Notes: generated from the letters alone by a model not told the origin. A stretch of DNA of 64,000 bases from Arthrobacter sp. FW306-07-I (GCF_021800405.1 NZ_CP084550.1:3100001-3164000); one strand, 5' to 3'; shown: positions 28,894 through 46,422, counted from the stretch's first letter. Numbers and translations are program-made.

Positions 28894-29510
28894 TTGGCAT
28901 CCTCCTCGTTCTTTGCTGCCTTAGCGGCAACGAATGCGTCGTAGGCAGCCTTGGTGAAGACAACGTCATCAGAGACGAGAACGTCGTAGGTGTTCAGCTG
29001 GTCTGCGTACAGAACGTGAACGCCGGCGAGGTTGCGCACGGACAGTGCGGCAACATCGTTATCGCGCTCGATGACGACCAGCAGGTTCTTGCGGTCGGAA
29101 ACGCCGCGAAGCGTTGCCAGGGCAGTCTTGGAAGACGGCTTGTCTCCAGCAACCAGCTCGGAGACAACGTGGATGCGACCGTTGCGGGCCCGGTCAGACA
29201 GTGCGCCGCGCAGTGCAGCAGCAATCATCTTCTTGGGGGTGCGCTGGCTGTAGTCACGCGGGGTGGGACCGTGGACAATGCCACCGCCGGTCATGTGCGG
29301 AGCACGGACGGAACCCTGACGGGCGCGGCCGGTACCCTTCTGCTTGAACGGCTTGCGTCCTGCACCGGAAACTTCAGCGCGGGTCTTGGTCTTGTGGGTT
29401 CCCTGGCGGGCAGCAGCGAGCTGGGCAACGACAACCTGGTGCAGCAGCGGCACGTTGGTCTGAACGTCGAAGATCTCTGCAGGCAGGTCAACCTGGACAG
29501 TGTTAGCCAT
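28890..29510 (-). CDS. rplD: 50S ribosomal protein L4
   Basis: A 206-residue protein with an extended loop that lines the tunnel (about 40-100, with [19 protein letters not shown]). In E. coli L4 represses the S10 operon; whether it does so here is not known. It follows rplC by 4 bases. Confidence 0.97.
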   Translation of the reverse strand: MANTVQVDLPAEIFDVQTNVPLLHQVVVAQLAAARQGTHKTKTRAEVSGAGRKPFKQKGTGRARQGSVRAPHMTGGGIVHGPTPRDYSQRTPKKMIAAALRGALSDRARNGRIHVVSELVAGDKPSSKTALATLRGVSDRKNLLVVIERDNDVAALSVRNLAGVHVLYADQLNTYDVLVSDDVVFTKAAYDAFVAAKAAKNEEDAK

Positions 29511-29514
29511 TGAA

Positions 29515-30165
29515 CTAGGCTCCCTTCACGGCAGTGCGTACGAGTACGACCTGGCCGCGGGCACCGGGAACGGCGCCCTTGATCAGGAGCAGCGACTTCT
29601 CGACGTCAACCGCGTGGACCGTGAGGTTCAGCGTGGTGTGACGAACGGCGCCCATGCGGCCGGCCATTTTCATGCCCTTGAAGACGCGGCTCGGGGTGGA
29701 TGCGCCACCGATTGAACCGGGCTTACGGTGGTTCTTGTGGGCACCGTGGGAAGCGCCAACGCCGTGGAAGCCGTGACGCTTCATAACACCGGCGAAGCCC
29801 TTACCCTTGGTGGTGCCGATGACGTCGATCTTCTGACCGGCCTCGAAGAGCTCCACGGAGAGCTCCTGGCCCAGCTCGTACTCAGCAGCATCTGCGGTAC
29901 GGAGTTCGACGACGTGGCGGCGAGGCGTGACGCCTGCCTTCTCAAAGTGACCAGCCAGCGGCTTGGTGACCTTGCGGGGATCGATCTGGCCGTAGCCGAT
30001 CTGAACGGCGACGTAGCCATCGGACTCAGCATTGCGCAGCTGGGTGATGACGTTCGAGTCTGCCTGGACCACAGTGACGGGGATGAGCTTGTTGTTCTCG
30101 TCCCAGACCTGGGTCATGCCGAGCTTCGTGCCCAGCAGGCCCTTTACGTTACGGGTTGCGGTCAT
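29515..30165 (-). CDS. rplC: 50S ribosomal protein L3
   Basis: A 216-residue early-assembly protein whose loop reaches the peptidyl transferase centre. The segment [18 protein letters not shown] and the signature [15 protein letters not shown] are present. It follows rpsJ by 17 bases. Confidence 0.97.
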   Translation of the reverse strand: MTATRNVKGLLGTKLGMTQVWDENNKLIPVTVVQADSNVITQLRNAESDGYVAVQIGYGQIDPRKVTKPLAGHFEKAGVTPRRHVVELRTADAAEYELGQELSVELFEAGQKIDVIGTTKGKGFAGVMKRHGFHGVGASHGAHKNHRKPGSIGGASTPSRVFKGMKMAGRMGAVRHTTLNLTVHAVDVEKSLLLIKGAVPGARGQVVLVRTAVKGA

Positions 30166-30182
30166 AGTTTCTCAGCACCTCC

Positions 30183-30491
30183 CTACAGCTTGATTTCGAT
30201 GTTCACGTCAGCCGGCAGGTCGAGACGCATGAGCGAGTCAACAGCCTTCGGCGTGGGATCGATGATGTCGATAAGACGCTTGTGCGTGCGCATTTCAAAG
30301 TGCTCGCGGCTGTCCTTGTACTTGTGCGGAGAGCGGATAACGCAGTACACGTTCTTCTCCGTAGGCAGCGGCACGGGGCCAACTACCGTTGCGCCTGCGC
30401 GCGTGACCGTCTCAACGATCTTCCGTGCTGAAACGTCAATGACCTCGTGGTCGTATGACTTCAGCCGGATGCGGATTTTTTGTCCCGCCAT
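30183..30491 (-). CDS. rpsJ: 30S ribosomal protein S10
   Basis: A 102-residue 30S head protein that also pairs with NusB in antitermination. It starts [19 protein letters not shown] and has the signature [20 protein letters not shown]. It is the first gene of the S10 operon; its ribosome site (AGGCGAC) is weak. Confidence 0.97.
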
Positions 30492-30887
30492 GTCGCCTGA
30501 CTCTCTTTCAGTCTGTGCTTCCCCGGTTTAGGGCTGCCCTGTTCACTTACTCGTTGTATGGCTGCCGAAGCATTTGAGGTCGTAACCACCATCCGCCGCG
30601 CAAGCTGAATCCGGATGAATCCGGGTTCCTCAACCTGCCGGCGCAACCGACCCCCGCGGTCGGGCGTGTCGCGCTGAACACGCATACAAATCCGCAATTC
30701 CATTGGGGTGGGTTATGTTTGGTCTTCAGCTTGGACCCTGCACCCGGCATTATCCGGATCGGGACACGAAGAAGCGCTTGAACAACTCATCTAGTATGCC
30801 GGAAAACTGCGGCAGATGCGAATTGGCTCCGTATCGATGCTCGTCAGGGCCATTGCCGCGGGCCGGGAGCGGCTGGATGATAGGGGC
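30492..30887. promoter_or_regulatory. S10 leader and GH1 promoter region
   Basis: A 396-base divergent region between rpsJ and the beta-glucosidase. No gene is supported in it. On the - strand GATAAT (near 30750) is a possible -10 for the S10 operon, which would give a leader of about 250 bases. On the + strand TAGTAT (near 30792) is a possible -10 for the glucosidase. Neither has a good -35. No terminator is seen. Confidence 0.3.
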
Positions 30888-32324
30888 ATGACCCTGGAGA
30901 GTACAGAATCGGTGACGGAACTGGCCGGGCGCGTGCCGCCGTCGTTCATCCTCGGCGTCGCGGCAGCGGCATTCCAGATTGAAGGCTCGCTGAAGGCCGG
31001 GGGCCGTGGGCCATCGGGGTGGGATGCCTTCGCGGAGAAGCCCGGTGCCATCCTCGACGGCCACTCCCCCGCAGTGGCGTGCGACCACTACAACAGGCTC
31101 CCGGAGGATGTCGCGCTGCTGAAGGAACTGGGCGTAGGCTCCTACAGGTTCTCCCTGTCCTGGCCACGCATCCAGCCTGATGGACGGGGTGCCCTCAATG
31201 CCGAAGGCCTGGATTTCTACGACCGTCTCATCGACCAACTGCTCGAAGCAGGCGTCTCACCCATGGCAACGCTCTACCACTGGGACACTCCCCTGCCCCT
31301 GGAACACCGCGGCGGCTGGCTGAACCGGGACACGGCCGAGCGGTTCGGCGAGTATGCCAGAGCCGCCGGTGAGCGGTTCGGAGACCGGGTGGCTCAGTGG
31401 GTCACCCTCAACGAACCCGTATCGGTCACCCTGAACGGCTACGCACTGGGGGTGCATGCACCCGGCCGCCGGCTGCTGTTCGACGCCCTTCCCGCCGTCC
31501 ATCACCAGCTCCTGGCACACGGGCTCGGCGTGCAGGCGCTGCGGGCTGCTGGAGTGGCCGGCGGAGTAGGCCTGTCCAACCTGCACTCTCCCGTCAGGCC
31601 CGCCTCACGAAAAATCGGCGATAGGCTCGTCGCCCACCTCTATGACCTGCTGATGAACAGGATGTACGCGGATCCGGTCCTGCTGGGCCGCTACCCGTCG
31701 CTGCCGCTGTACGCGAAGCCCTGGCTGCGTTCCATCGGCAGGATTTCCGACGCGGATCTCAAAACCATCCACCAGCCCTTGGATTTCTACGGGCTCAACT
31801 ACTACTTCCCGGTCAAGGTGGCCGTGGGGCCAGGCATCACCCCGCTGCCTGCGGACATGCACAAGGAGCTTGCCAAGCTGCCCTTCCACGAGGTGGGCTA
31901 TCCGGAGTACGGGAGTACGGGCTTCGGCTGGCCCGTGGCGCCGGAACACCTGGGCATCCTGCTGCAGGAAATGCGCGACCGTTACGGAGCGGCCCTCCCC
32001 CCGGTCTACATCACCGAGGGCGGCGCCAGTTTCCCGGAACCTGACCGCGTTTCGGGGACCCTCGAGGATACCGATCGGGTGGAGTACCTGGCCAGTCATT
32101 TGGGTGCGGCGCTTGAGGCCACGGCTCCCGGGGGCCTGGCAGAGGGATTGGACCTGCGTGGCTATTTCGTGTGGACGCTCATGGACAACTTTGAGTGGGC
32201 CGCCGGCTACTCGCAACGTTTTGGCCTGGTGCACGTGGACTTTGAGACGCTGCAGCGGACGCCCAAGAGGTCCTTCTACTGGTACCAGGCCCTGTCCCGC
32301 GCAAGGAATGGCCGATCAGACTAG
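30888..32324 (+). CDS. GH1-family beta-glucosidase
   Basis: A 478-residue glycoside hydrolase of family 1 that cleaves terminal beta-linked sugars from oligosaccharides or glycosides. The acid/base Glu176 is in TLNEPVS and the nucleophile Glu377 in YITEGGAS. The latter motif is ITEGG instead of the common ITENG, a variant that does not remove the Glu. The ATG at 30888 starts just before the domain; an in-frame ATG 24 codons upstream lies before it. No signal peptide, so it acts in the cytoplasm. It ends 18 bases from the convergent metal transporter gene. Confidence 0.92.
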   Translation: MTLESTESVTELAGRVPPSFILGVAAAAFQIEGSLKAGGRGPSGWDAFAEKPGAILDGHSPAVACDHYNRLPEDVALLKELGVGSYRFSLSWPRIQPDGRGALNAEGLDFYDRLIDQLLEAGVSPMATLYHWDTPLPLEHRGGWLNRDTAERFGEYARAAGERFGDRVAQWVTLNEPVSVTLNGYALGVHAPGRRLLFDALPAVHHQLLAHGLGVQALRAAGVAGGVGLSNLHSPVRPASRKIGDRLVAHLYDLLMNRMYADPVLLGRYPSLPLYAKPWLRSIGRISDADLKTIHQPLDFYGLNYYFPVKVAVGPGITPLPADMHKELAKLPFHEVGYPEYGSTGFGWPVAPEHLGILLQEMRDRYGAALPPVYITEGGASFPEPDRVSGTLEDTDRVEYLASHLGAALEATAPGGLAEGLDLRGYFVWTLMDNFEWAAGYSQRFGLVHVDFETLQRTPKRSFYWYQALSRARNGRSD

Positions 32325-32342
32325 CCTGGCCGGCTCTGTGGG

Positions 32343-33593
32343 TCAGGAGTGCCCGGTGACAGTCAGGAAGATCAGAACGCAGTTCAGCCCCACGATAAGG
32401 GTGGCACTGGTCCAACCGGCGATCCGGAGGGGCTTGGAATCCACATGGACGCCCATCACCTTGCGGCTTCCGGTAAGCCGGATCAGCGGAATCAGCGCGA
32501 ACGGGATACCGAAACTCAGGAGGACCTGGCTGAGGACCAGGGCTACCGTGGGTTCGATGCCCGCGCCAAGGACCAGCAACGCCGGGATCAGGGTCACGGT
32601 TCGGCGGACCAGCAGCGGAATCCTCATCTTCAGCAGGCCGCCCATGATGGTGGCCCCGGCATAACAGCCCACGGAGGTGGACGCCAGTCCGGAGGCCAGC
32701 AGGCCTACGGCGAATACGACGCCGATGACCGGCCCCAGTGCCGACGTGACCGCCGCGTGGGCACCGGCAATGGTGTCAGTGCCCTCCACCCCGCGGAGGC
32801 TGGTGGCAGCCAACAGCAGCATGGCGATATTGACGACGCCGGCAAGCAGCAGGGCGCCGGCGACGTCCACGCGGGTGGTCCGGATCAACCGCGTCCTGAC
32901 GGCAGGATCCTTCGAGAAGCCGTGGCGGTCCCGGGCGAGGGCTGAATGCAGGTATATCGCGTGCGGCATGACGGTTGCACCGAGCATGCTGGCAGCGAGC
33001 AGGACTGTATCGGTTCCCTCGAAGCGCGGTACAAGGCCGGCCAGGGCGCCGCCCGCGTCCGGCGGAGCGACGAACAGGCCCGAGACGAACCCCACGGCGA
33101 TCACACCAAGAAGGGTGAGGATCGCGAACTCGAAGGACTTCTGGCTCCGGCGCGACTGCAGTGCCAGCAACAGCATTGACGCAACGCCAATGACGACCCC
33201 ACCGGCGAGCAGCGGCAGGCCAAACAGCAGATTAAGCGCAACTGCCCCGCCGATGACCTCAGCCAGGTCCGTGGCTCCGGCAACGACCTCGGCCTGCACC
33301 CAATAGGCGCGTCGGCGGCGGGTTCCCAGCCGCTGGCCGAGGATTTCCGGCAGGCTCATGCCAGTGGCGAGCCCAAGCTTGGCGGACTGGTACTGGATGA
33401 GAACGGCCATCCCGTTGGCGGCCACGAGGACCCAGACGAGCAGGTACCCAAAGCTGGCGCCGGCCGTCAGGTTAGCCGCGACGTTTCCAGGGTCCACATA
33501 AGCAATGGCTGCCACGAAGGCAGGCCCCAGCAGCAGGAGGCGGGACCAGAGCCCCGGAGTGGCGGTTTGCGCCGTCATAATCGATACAGCCAT
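32343..33593 (-). CDS. mntH: Nramp divalent metal (Mn/Fe) transporter
   Basis: A 416-residue proton-coupled importer of Mn2+ or Fe2+ with about eleven membrane segments. The DPGN motif of segment 1 and MPHAIYLHS of segment 6 carry the metal-binding residues. I prefer the ATG at 33593 because GAGGA lies 6 bases upstream; the frame extends nine codons further. A TTTAGG-type palindrome lies 47 bases before the start, so metal-dependent repression is likely. Confidence 0.92.
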   Translation of the reverse strand: MAVSIMTAQTATPGLWSRLLLLGPAFVAAIAYVDPGNVAANLTAGASFGYLLVWVLVAANGMAVLIQYQSAKLGLATGMSLPEILGQRLGTRRRRAYWVQAEVVAGATDLAEVIGGAVALNLLFGLPLLAGGVVIGVASMLLLALQSRRSQKSFEFAILTLLGVIAVGFVSGLFVAPPDAGGALAGLVPRFEGTDTVLLAASMLGATVMPHAIYLHSALARDRHGFSKDPAVRTRLIRTTRVDVAGALLLAGVVNIAMLLLAATSLRGVEGTDTIAGAHAAVTSALGPVIGVVFAVGLLASGLASTSVGCYAGATIMGGLLKMRIPLLVRRTVTLIPALLVLGAGIEPTVALVLSQVLLSFGIPFALIPLIRLTGSRKVMGVHVDSKPLRIAGWTSATLIVGLNCVLIFLTVTGHS

Positions 33594-33640
33594 CACATGT
33601 CCTCGTCGTTGCGGCGTCACTAAGACGAGGATACCGCGAA

Positions 33641-33656
33641 TTTAGGTATCCCGAAA
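33641..33656 (-). promoter_or_regulatory. DtxR/MntR-like operator of mntH
   Basis: On the - strand the 16-base dyad TTTCGGGATACCTAAA has half-sites TTTxGG and CCxAAA around a 4-base centre. This resembles the TTAGG/CCTAA half-sites of DtxR-family repressors. It lies 48-63 bases upstream of the mntH start. The family match is inference. Confidence 0.5.
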
Positions 33657-33700
33657 AGTAGGAATAAGGTGTACCGGCAAGTTGGCCGGAGGGAGGGCGG

Positions 33701-33826
33701 CTACTGGTTCTTGTTTGCCCTGTTGATCCGCTTGGCCCGGTCAATTTCGTGCCGGAAGTTCCTTCTGACCCAGAACACCCCGCCAACCACCACAACCGCG
33801 ATGATCAGGAAAATAAGCCATCCCAT
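33701..33826 (-). CDS. Small single-pass membrane protein, 41 residues
   Basis: A short gene with a strong ribosome site (AAAGGAGA, 6 bases before the ATG at 33826). The product starts MGWLIFLIIAVVVVGGVFWV, a clear membrane helix, and continues with a basic, charged cytoplasmic tail (RRNFRHEIDRAKRINR...). It lies between the tuf terminator and mntH, on the same strand as both. I do not recognise the family. Short peptides of this type can modulate membrane proteins, but no function is claimed. Confidence 0.7.
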   Translation of the reverse strand: MGWLIFLIIAVVVVGGVFWVRRNFRHEIDRAKRINRANKNQ

Positions 33827-33906
33827 GATGATCTCCTTTCAGTGCTGCCACAGTATCAGGGGCTTGTCCGTAGCGGTTCCGCAACGTCCCGGCCGGGGCT
33901 TTTGGG

Positions 33907-33949
33907 CATAAAGAAAGCCCCGCTGCCTAGCAGCGGGGCTTTCTTTATG
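33907..33949. terminator. tuf terminator
   Basis: A long perfect inverted repeat (CATAAAGAAAGCCCCGCTGC and its inverse around 3 bases), 47 bases after the tuf stop. On both strands the stem ends in T-rich sequence (GGGGCTTTCTTTATG). Confidence 0.92.
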
Positions 33950-33995
33950 GATTTTAGTGTGGGCCGAGGCCCAGCAAATCCTTGATCAGCAAGTA

Positions 33996-35186
33996 CTACT
34001 TGATGATCTTGGTAACGCGTCCCGAACCAACGGTGCGGCCGCCTTCGCGGATTGCGAAGCCGAGGCCCTCTTCCATGGCGATGGGCTGGATGAGCGCAAC
34101 GGTCATCTCAGTGTTGTCGCCGGGCATAACCATTTCCGTGCCCTCGGGCAGGGTGATAACGCCGGTTACGTCCGTGGTACGGAAGTAGAACTGCGGGCGG
34201 TAGTTGGAGTAGAACGGGTTGTGACGTCCGCCTTCGTCCTTGGAGAGGATGTAGACGTTGGCCTCGAAGTCGGTGTGCGGGGTGATGGAACCCGGCTTGA
34301 CGACAACCTGGCCACGCTCGACATCGTCGCGCTTCAGGCCACGGAGCAGCAGGCCACAGTTCTCGCCGGCCCATGCTTCGTCGAGCTGCTTGTGGAACAT
34401 CTCGATACCGGTAACCGTGGTCTTCTGGACCGGGCGGATGCCGACGATCTCGACCTCGGAGTTGATGGCGAGGGTTCCACGCTCGGCGCGGCCCGTAACA
34501 ACGGTGCCACGACCGGTGATGGTGAAGACGTCTTCGATCGGCATCAGGAACGGCTTGTCGCGGTCACGTACGGGGTCCGGAACGGACTCGTCGACAGCAG
34601 CCATCAGGTCCTCAACGGACTTGACCCACTCGGGGTCGCCTTCCAGGGCCTTCAGGCCGGAAACGCGAACCACCGGAGCGTTGTCGCCGTCGAAGCCCTG
34701 CGAGCTCAGGAGCTCACGAACTTCCATTTCGACGAGGTCGAGGAGTTCCTCGTCATCGACCATGTCAGCCTTGTTCAGCGCGACCAGCAGGTAGGGAACA
34801 CCAACCTGGCGGGCGAGCAGAACGTGCTCGCGGGTCTGAGCCATCGGGCCGTCGGTAGCGGCAACCACGAGGATTGCGCCGTCCATCTGAGCAGCACCGG
34901 TGATCATGTTCTTGATGTAGTCAGCGTGGCCGGGGGCGTCAACGTGTGCGTAGTGACGCTTCTCGGTCTGGTACTCCACGTGGGAGATGTTGATGGTAAT
35001 ACCGCGCTGACGCTCTTCGGGTGCAGAGTCGATCGACGCGAAGTCACGCTTTTCGTTGAGATCCGGGTACTTGTCGTACAGCACCTTGGAAATGGCGGCC
35101 GTCAGCGTCGTCTTACCGTGGTCAACGTGACCAATGGTGCCGATGTTGACGTGCGGCTTAGTCCGCTCGAACTTTGCCTTTGCCAC
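33996..35186 (-). CDS. tuf: Elongation factor Tu
   Basis: The 396-residue GTPase that delivers aminoacyl-tRNA to the ribosome. The G1 motif [10 protein letters not shown]3 DAPGHADY and G4 NKAD are intact. The start is GTG at 35186 with AGGAGGA 5 bases upstream, a very strong site. It follows fusA by 241 bases and has its own candidate promoter. Confidence 0.98.
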   Translation of the reverse strand: MAKAKFERTKPHVNIGTIGHVDHGKTTLTAAISKVLYDKYPDLNEKRDFASIDSAPEERQRGITINISHVEYQTEKRHYAHVDAPGHADYIKNMITGAAQMDGAILVVAATDGPMAQTREHVLLARQVGVPYLLVALNKADMVDDEELLDLVEMEVRELLSSQGFDGDNAPVVRVSGLKALEGDPEWVKSVEDLMAAVDESVPDPVRDRDKPFLMPIEDVFTITGRGTVVTGRAERGTLAINSEVEIVGIRPVQKTTVTGIEMFHKQLDEAWAGENCGLLLRGLKRDDVERGQVVVKPGSITPHTDFEANVYILSKDEGGRHNPFYSNYRPQFYFRTTDVTGVITLPEGTEMVMPGDNTEMTVALIQPIAMEEGLGFAIREGGRTVGSGRVTKIIK

Positions 35187-35254
35187 AGGTTCCTCCTAGA
35201 ACGTTTACAAATAGCTTGCCCTCCAGCCGCGCTTGTCGCGGTAGAACTCAGGCA

Positions 35255-35284
35255 AGTCTACTTGGGGGGCTTTGGATTGGTGAA
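35255..35284 (-). promoter_or_regulatory. Putative tuf promoter
   Basis: On the - strand TTCACC (35279-35284) and TAGACT (35255-35260) are separated by 18 bases. The expected leader to the GTG start is about 60 bases. This would allow tuf expression independent of fusA. Confidence 0.5.
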
Positions 35285-35326
35285 ATCGCAGATTCAGGAA
35301 CTAATACTAGTCCCCTGAGCCTGTCG

Positions 35327-35364
35327 GTGCAGGGGGCCGGCCTGGACCGGCCGGCCTCCTGCAC
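35327..35364 (-). other. Hairpin in the fusA-tuf spacer
   Basis: An inverted repeat with outer arms GTGCAGG...CCTGCAC (one base bulged) and inner GGCCGG/CCGGCC arms in the fusA-tuf spacer, upstream of the candidate tuf promoter. No T tract follows, so it may slow or process the fusA transcript rather than terminate it. Confidence 0.6.
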
Positions 35365-35427
35365 CAGGTTCGTCGGCCTTTGGAGGCCACCGAACCCGGG
35401 GTGTTCGCTTTGAAAGTCCGGAAAAGA

Positions 35428-37542
35428 CTACTCGCCGCGGGACTTCTGGATGATCTCGTCGGCAACTGCCTTCGGGACCTCGGCGTAGCTGTTGAACGTC
35501 ATGGAGTAGACAGCACGGCCCTGGGTCTTGGAGCGCAGGTCGCCGATGTAGCCGAACATGCCGGACAGCGGAACGTGCGCACGGATGACCTTGACGCCCT
35601 GTGCATCTTCCATGGACTGCATCTGGCCACGGCGGGAGTTGAGGTCACCGATAACTTCACCCATGTATTCCTCAGGGGTGCGGACCTCGACATCCATCAG
35701 TGGTTCGAGCAGAACCGGGTTCGCCTTGCGTGCAGCTTCCTTGAAAGCCATACGGCCGGCGATCTTGAACGCCATTTCCGAGGAGTCAACATCGTGGTAC
35801 GCGCCGTCAATCAGCGTGGCCTTGATGCCGACAACCGGGTAGCCGGCCAGGACGCCGTCGTTCAATGCGTCCTGGATGCCCGCGTCGACGGACGGGATGT
35901 ATTCGCGCGGAACGCGGCCACCGGTGACCTTGTTCTCGAACTCGTACAGCTCACCCTCAGCGGTGTCCAGCGGCTCGATGGCGATCTGGATCTTTGCGAA
36001 CTGGCCCGAACCACCGGTCTGCTTCTTGTGCGTGTAGTCGTGGCGTTCGACGGCGCGCTTGATGGTTTCGCGGTAGGCAACCTGGGGCTTGCCCACGTTT
36101 GCCTCGACCTTGAACTCGCGGCGCATGCGGTCCACCAGGATGTCCAGGTGGAGCTCGCCCATGCCGGCGATGATGGTCTGGCCGGTGTCTTCGTTGAGGG
36201 ACACCTGGAAGGTGGGGTCCTCAGCGGAGAGCTTCTGGATGGCCGTGGAGAGCTTCTCCTGGTCACCCTTGGTGTTCGGCTCGATGGCAACCGAGATCAC
36301 GGGCTCCGGGAAGCTCATGGACTCGAGCACGATCTGGTTGTTGGCATCACACAGGGTGTCACCCGTGGTGGTGTCCTTCAGACCGATGGCTGCGTAGATG
36401 TGGCCTGCGGTAGCGCCCTCAACGGGCATTTCCTTGTTGGCGTGCATCTGGAACAGCTTGCCGATGCGCTCCTTCTTGCCCTTGGTGGAGTTGACCACCT
36501 GCGCGCCTGCTTCCACGTGACCGGAGTACACGCGGATGAAGGTGAGCTGACCGAAGAAGGGGTGAGCAGCAATCTTGAATGCCAGGGCCGAGAACGGCTC
36601 CTCAGCGGAAGGCTTGCGGGTCAGTTCCTTCTCTTCGTCGCGAGGATCGTGACCGACCATCGGGGGGACGTCGAGCGGGTTCGGCAGGTAGTCCACAACT
36701 GCATCGAGCATCGGCTGGACGCCACGGTTCTTGAACGCGGAGCCACAGAAGATCGGGTACAGCTCGGAGTTGATGGTCATCTGGCGGATGCCGGCCTTGA
36801 GCTCGTCGATCGAGATCTCTTCGCCCTCAAGGTACTTCTCCATGAGTTCCTCGGAGGACTCTGCAACGGTCTCAACGAGGTTCGCGCGGTACTCTTCAGC
36901 CTTTTCCTGGAGGTCAGCCGGGATCTCACGGATCTCGTACTTGGCACCCATGGTCACGTCGCCCTTGGCGTCGCCCGGCCAAACCAGGGCACGCATGTAA
37001 AGCAGGTCGACGACGCCGATGAAGTCGTTCTCGGCACCGATGGGCAGCTGCATGACCAGCGGCTTGGCACCGAGGCGGCTGATGATGGTGTCTACGGTGA
37101 AGTAGAAGTCAGCACCGAGCTTGTCCATCTTGTTGACGAAGCAGATACGCGGGACGTTGTACTTGTCAGCCTGGCGCCATACGGTCTCGGACTGCGGCTC
37201 AACGCCTTCCTTGCCGTCGAAGACGGCAACTGCACCGTCGAGGACGCGCAGGGAGCGCTCAACCTCAACCGTGAAGTCCACGTGGCCAGGGGTGTCGATG
37301 ATGTTGATCTGGTTGTTTTCCCAGAAGCAGGTCACGGCGGCAGACGTGATGGTGATGCCGCGTTCCTTTTCCTGTTCCATCCAGTCGGTGGTCGACGCGC
37401 CGTCGTGCGTTTCGCCGATCTTGTGGTTCACACCCGTGTAGAACAGGATGCGCTCGGTGGTGGTGGTCTTGCCGGCATCAATGTGGGCCATGATGCCGAT
37501 ATTGCGGACCTTACTAAGGTCGGTAAGCACGTCCTGTGCCAC
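35428..37542 (-). CDS. fusA: Elongation factor G
   Basis: The 704-residue translocation GTPase. G1 is [14 protein letters not shown]3 DTPGHVDF and G4 NKMDK; the domain IV tip region is present. The start is GTG at 37542 after AAAGGAG. Length and domain order are normal. It follows rpsG by 69 bases in the str operon. Confidence 0.98.
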   Translation of the reverse strand: MAQDVLTDLSKVRNIGIMAHIDAGKTTTTERILFYTGVNHKIGETHDGASTTDWMEQEKERGITITSAAVTCFWENNQINIIDTPGHVDFTVEVERSLRVLDGAVAVFDGKEGVEPQSETVWRQADKYNVPRICFVNKMDKLGADFYFTVDTIISRLGAKPLVMQLPIGAENDFIGVVDLLYMRALVWPGDAKGDVTMGAKYEIREIPADLQEKAEEYRANLVETVAESSEELMEKYLEGEEISIDELKAGIRQMTINSELYPIFCGSAFKNRGVQPMLDAVVDYLPNPLDVPPMVGHDPRDEEKELTRKPSAEEPFSALAFKIAAHPFFGQLTFIRVYSGHVEAGAQVVNSTKGKKERIGKLFQMHANKEMPVEGATAGHIYAAIGLKDTTTGDTLCDANNQIVLESMSFPEPVISVAIEPNTKGDQEKLSTAIQKLSAEDPTFQVSLNEDTGQTIIAGMGELHLDILVDRMRREFKVEANVGKPQVAYRETIKRAVERHDYTHKKQTGGSGQFAKIQIAIEPLDTAEGELYEFENKVTGGRVPREYIPSVDAGIQDALNDGVLAGYPVVGIKATLIDGAYHDVDSSEMAFKIAGRMAFKEAARKANPVLLEPLMDVEVRTPEEYMGEVIGDLNSRRGQMQSMEDAQGVKVIRAHVPLSGMFGYIGDLRSKTQGRAVYSMTFNSYAEVPKAVADEIIQKSRGE

Positions 37543-37611
37543 GGGGTCTCCTTTTGGGATGGACTACGCGTTCGCCGCCGGCTCGGTTGAGCCGGCGGCG
37601 TCCGGGGAGTA

Positions 37612-38082
37612 TTACCAGCGGTAGTGTGCGAAGGCCTTGTTGGACTCGGCCATCTTGTGGGTGTCTTCGCGACGCTTCACAGCGGCACCGAGACCGTTGG
37701 ACGCATCCAGGATTTCGTTCTGGAGACGCTCGGTCATCGTCTTTTCACGGCGGGCCTTGGAGTAGCCAACCAGCCACCGCAGGGCGAGGGCGGTGGAGCG
37801 GCCCGGCTTGACCTCAACCGGCACCTGGTAGGTGGCGCCACCGACACGGCGGGAGCGGACCTCGAGGGAAGGCTTGACGTTGTCCATGGCCTTCTTGAGG
37901 GCTGCAACGGGGTCGCCGCCCGACTTGGCGCGGGCGCCTTCGAGGGCACCGTAGACGATGCGCTCTGCCGTGGACTTCTTGCCGTCAACGAGCACCTTGT
38001 TGATGAGCTGGGTTACCAGCGGGGAACCGTATACCGGATCCGAAACGAGCGGCCGCTTGGGGGCCGGACCCTTGCGAGGCAT
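37612..38082 (-). CDS. rpsG: 30S ribosomal protein S7
   Basis: A 156-residue primary 16S rRNA-binding protein of the 30S head. It starts [20 protein letters not shown] and ends AHYRW. In E. coli S7 represses the str operon; no such site was assessed here. It begins 1 base after the rpsL stop. Confidence 0.97.
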   Translation of the reverse strand: MPRKGPAPKRPLVSDPVYGSPLVTQLINKVLVDGKKSTAERIVYGALEGARAKSGGDPVAALKKAMDNVKPSLEVRSRRVGGATYQVPVEVKPGRSTALALRWLVGYSKARREKTMTERLQNEILDASNGLGAAVKRREDTHKMAESNKAFAHYRW

Positions 38083-38083
38083 A

Positions 38084-38458
38084 TTACTTCTTCTCCATCT
38101 TTGCGCCGTAGCGGCTGCGGGCCTGCTTACGGTTCTTTACACCCTGGGTATCGAGGGCGCCACGGACGATCTTGTAGCGGACACCCGGAAGGTCCTTCAC
38201 ACGACCACCGCGAACGAGCACAATGGAGTGCTCCTGCAGGTTGTGGCCAACACCGGGGATGTAGGCGGTAACTTCCACGCCGCCGTTGAGGCGCACACGT
38301 GCCACCTTACGCAGAGCCGAGTTCGGCTTCTTCGGGGTGGTGGTGTAGACGCGGGTGCAGACACCGCGGCGCATGGGGCTGCCCTTAAGCGCGGGAGCCT
38401 TGGTCTTTGAGACCTTAGGCGTGCGGCCCTTGCGGACCAGCTGGTTAATCGTAGGCAC
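38084..38458 (-). CDS. rpsL: 30S ribosomal protein S12
   Basis: A 124-residue decoding-centre protein. The GTG at 38458 is the start: the family begins [11 protein letters not shown], and GGAGAA lies about 8 bases upstream; the frame continues upstream without homology. Lys43-Lys44 in [13 protein letters not shown] and the Lys of [12 protein letters not shown] are the wild-type residues at sites where streptomycin resistance changes arise. Confidence 0.97.
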   Translation of the reverse strand: MPTINQLVRKGRTPKVSKTKAPALKGSPMRRGVCTRVYTTTPKKPNSALRKVARVRLNGGVEVTAYIPGVGHNLQEHSIVLVRGGRVKDLPGVRYKIVRGALDTQGVKNRKQARSRYGAKMEKK

Positions 38459-38784
38459 TCTCGTGTTCTCCGTTTTATCCGGAGTGGCTGTTTCCGGCCA
38501 CTCTCCTTTTGCGTTGCCCCGCCGCCCGGGCCCTGAAGGGAATCTCCATGGCGGCGAAGGCGAAGCCTTAATAGTCGGATCGCACACCGGGACGAAACGT
38601 ACATTCCTGCAGTTCCCTAGGCATGCAAAAATGTGGCATACGTTGCACAAGAACCCTGCAAACCGGAAACGTCGCTCTGGTCCAGCCTTTCAGCTGACAC
38701 CGGCGCTCTCATCCACTGCCACAATAACAATTGGTAACAAGTCTAGCATGGACAGGCTCCATGCCTTAATCGGGGCATCTCCCC

Positions 38785-38846
38785 CATCGGTTGCTCCGTA
38801 CCTGTCGTTATGGGTCACCAGAACGACAGGTACGGAGCAATCGATG
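38785..38846. repeat. Dispersed 62-bp palindromic element, copy B
   Basis: A near-perfect palindrome downstream of rpoC. The 25-base arms (TTGCTCCGTACCTGTCGTT is the shared core) differ at one position and enclose a 12-base loop. It matches copy A (8614-8675) at about 49 of 62 bases. No T tract follows on either strand. Confidence 0.8.
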
Positions 38847-38856
38847 TTAACGGGAG

Positions 38857-38886
38857 ATGGTCCCCCACCTTGCGGTGAAGGACCAT
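38857..38886 (-). terminator. Possible rpoC terminator hairpin
   Basis: On the - strand ATGGTCC and GGACCAT enclose an inner CACC/GGTG pairing, 20 bases after the rpoC stop. No T tract follows, so termination is only possible, as in some actinobacterial U-less hairpins. Confidence 0.4.
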
Positions 38887-38906
38887 CCCGTGGCTAAAAC
38901 TGCCTC

Positions 38907-42806
<3,900 letters not shown>

Positions 42807-42870
42807 ATGGTCCCTGTTCTCTCTTGTTCTCTAAATTCTGAAGTCTTAGGTGCGGGATGAGGGAGGGCGG

Positions 42871-42904
42871 CGTACGACGGCGGGTTCCCACCCGCCGTCG
42901 TACG
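42871..42904 (-). other. Perfect hairpin between rpoB and rpoC
   Basis: CGTACGACGGCGGG and its exact inverse around a 6-base loop, 8 bases after the rpoB stop. No T tract follows. It probably marks an RNA-processing or stability site in the rpoBC transcript. Confidence 0.65.
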
Positions 42905-42912
42905 GGCGCCTT

Positions 42913-46422
<3,510 letters not shown>

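Larger units (their letters stand above)
38459..38906. promoter_or_regulatory. rpoC-rpsL spacer: str promoter and palindromes
   Basis: No gene is supported in these 448 bases. On the - strand, after rpoC, come a hairpin (38857-38886, arms ATGGTCC/GGACCAT) and palindrome copy B (38785-38846), itself enclosed by CATCTCCC/GGGAGATG arms. Then comes a possible str promoter: ATTAAG (38765-38770), a 19-base spacer that is a dyad (38746-38764), and TAGACT (38740-38745). The leader to rpsL would be about 275 bases. Confidence 0.45.

Noticed and set aside
32016..32018. ITEGG instead of ITENG at the GH1 nucleophile, considered as inactivation
   Set aside because: The catalytic Glu377 is kept and the change affects only the next position; the enzyme is probably active.
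33907..33949. The long perfect palindrome after tuf, considered as a mobile repeat
   Set aside because: It has T-rich ends and the right distance to the tuf stop, so it is a normal terminator.
33957..35318. A 453-residue open frame opposite tuf
   Set aside because: Antisense shadow of the highly codon-biased tuf gene; no domain content.
35380..37590. A 736-residue open frame opposite fusA
   Set aside because: It mirrors fusA codon structure on the other strand, has no recognisable domain and no ribosome site; long antisense frames are common in high-GC genes.
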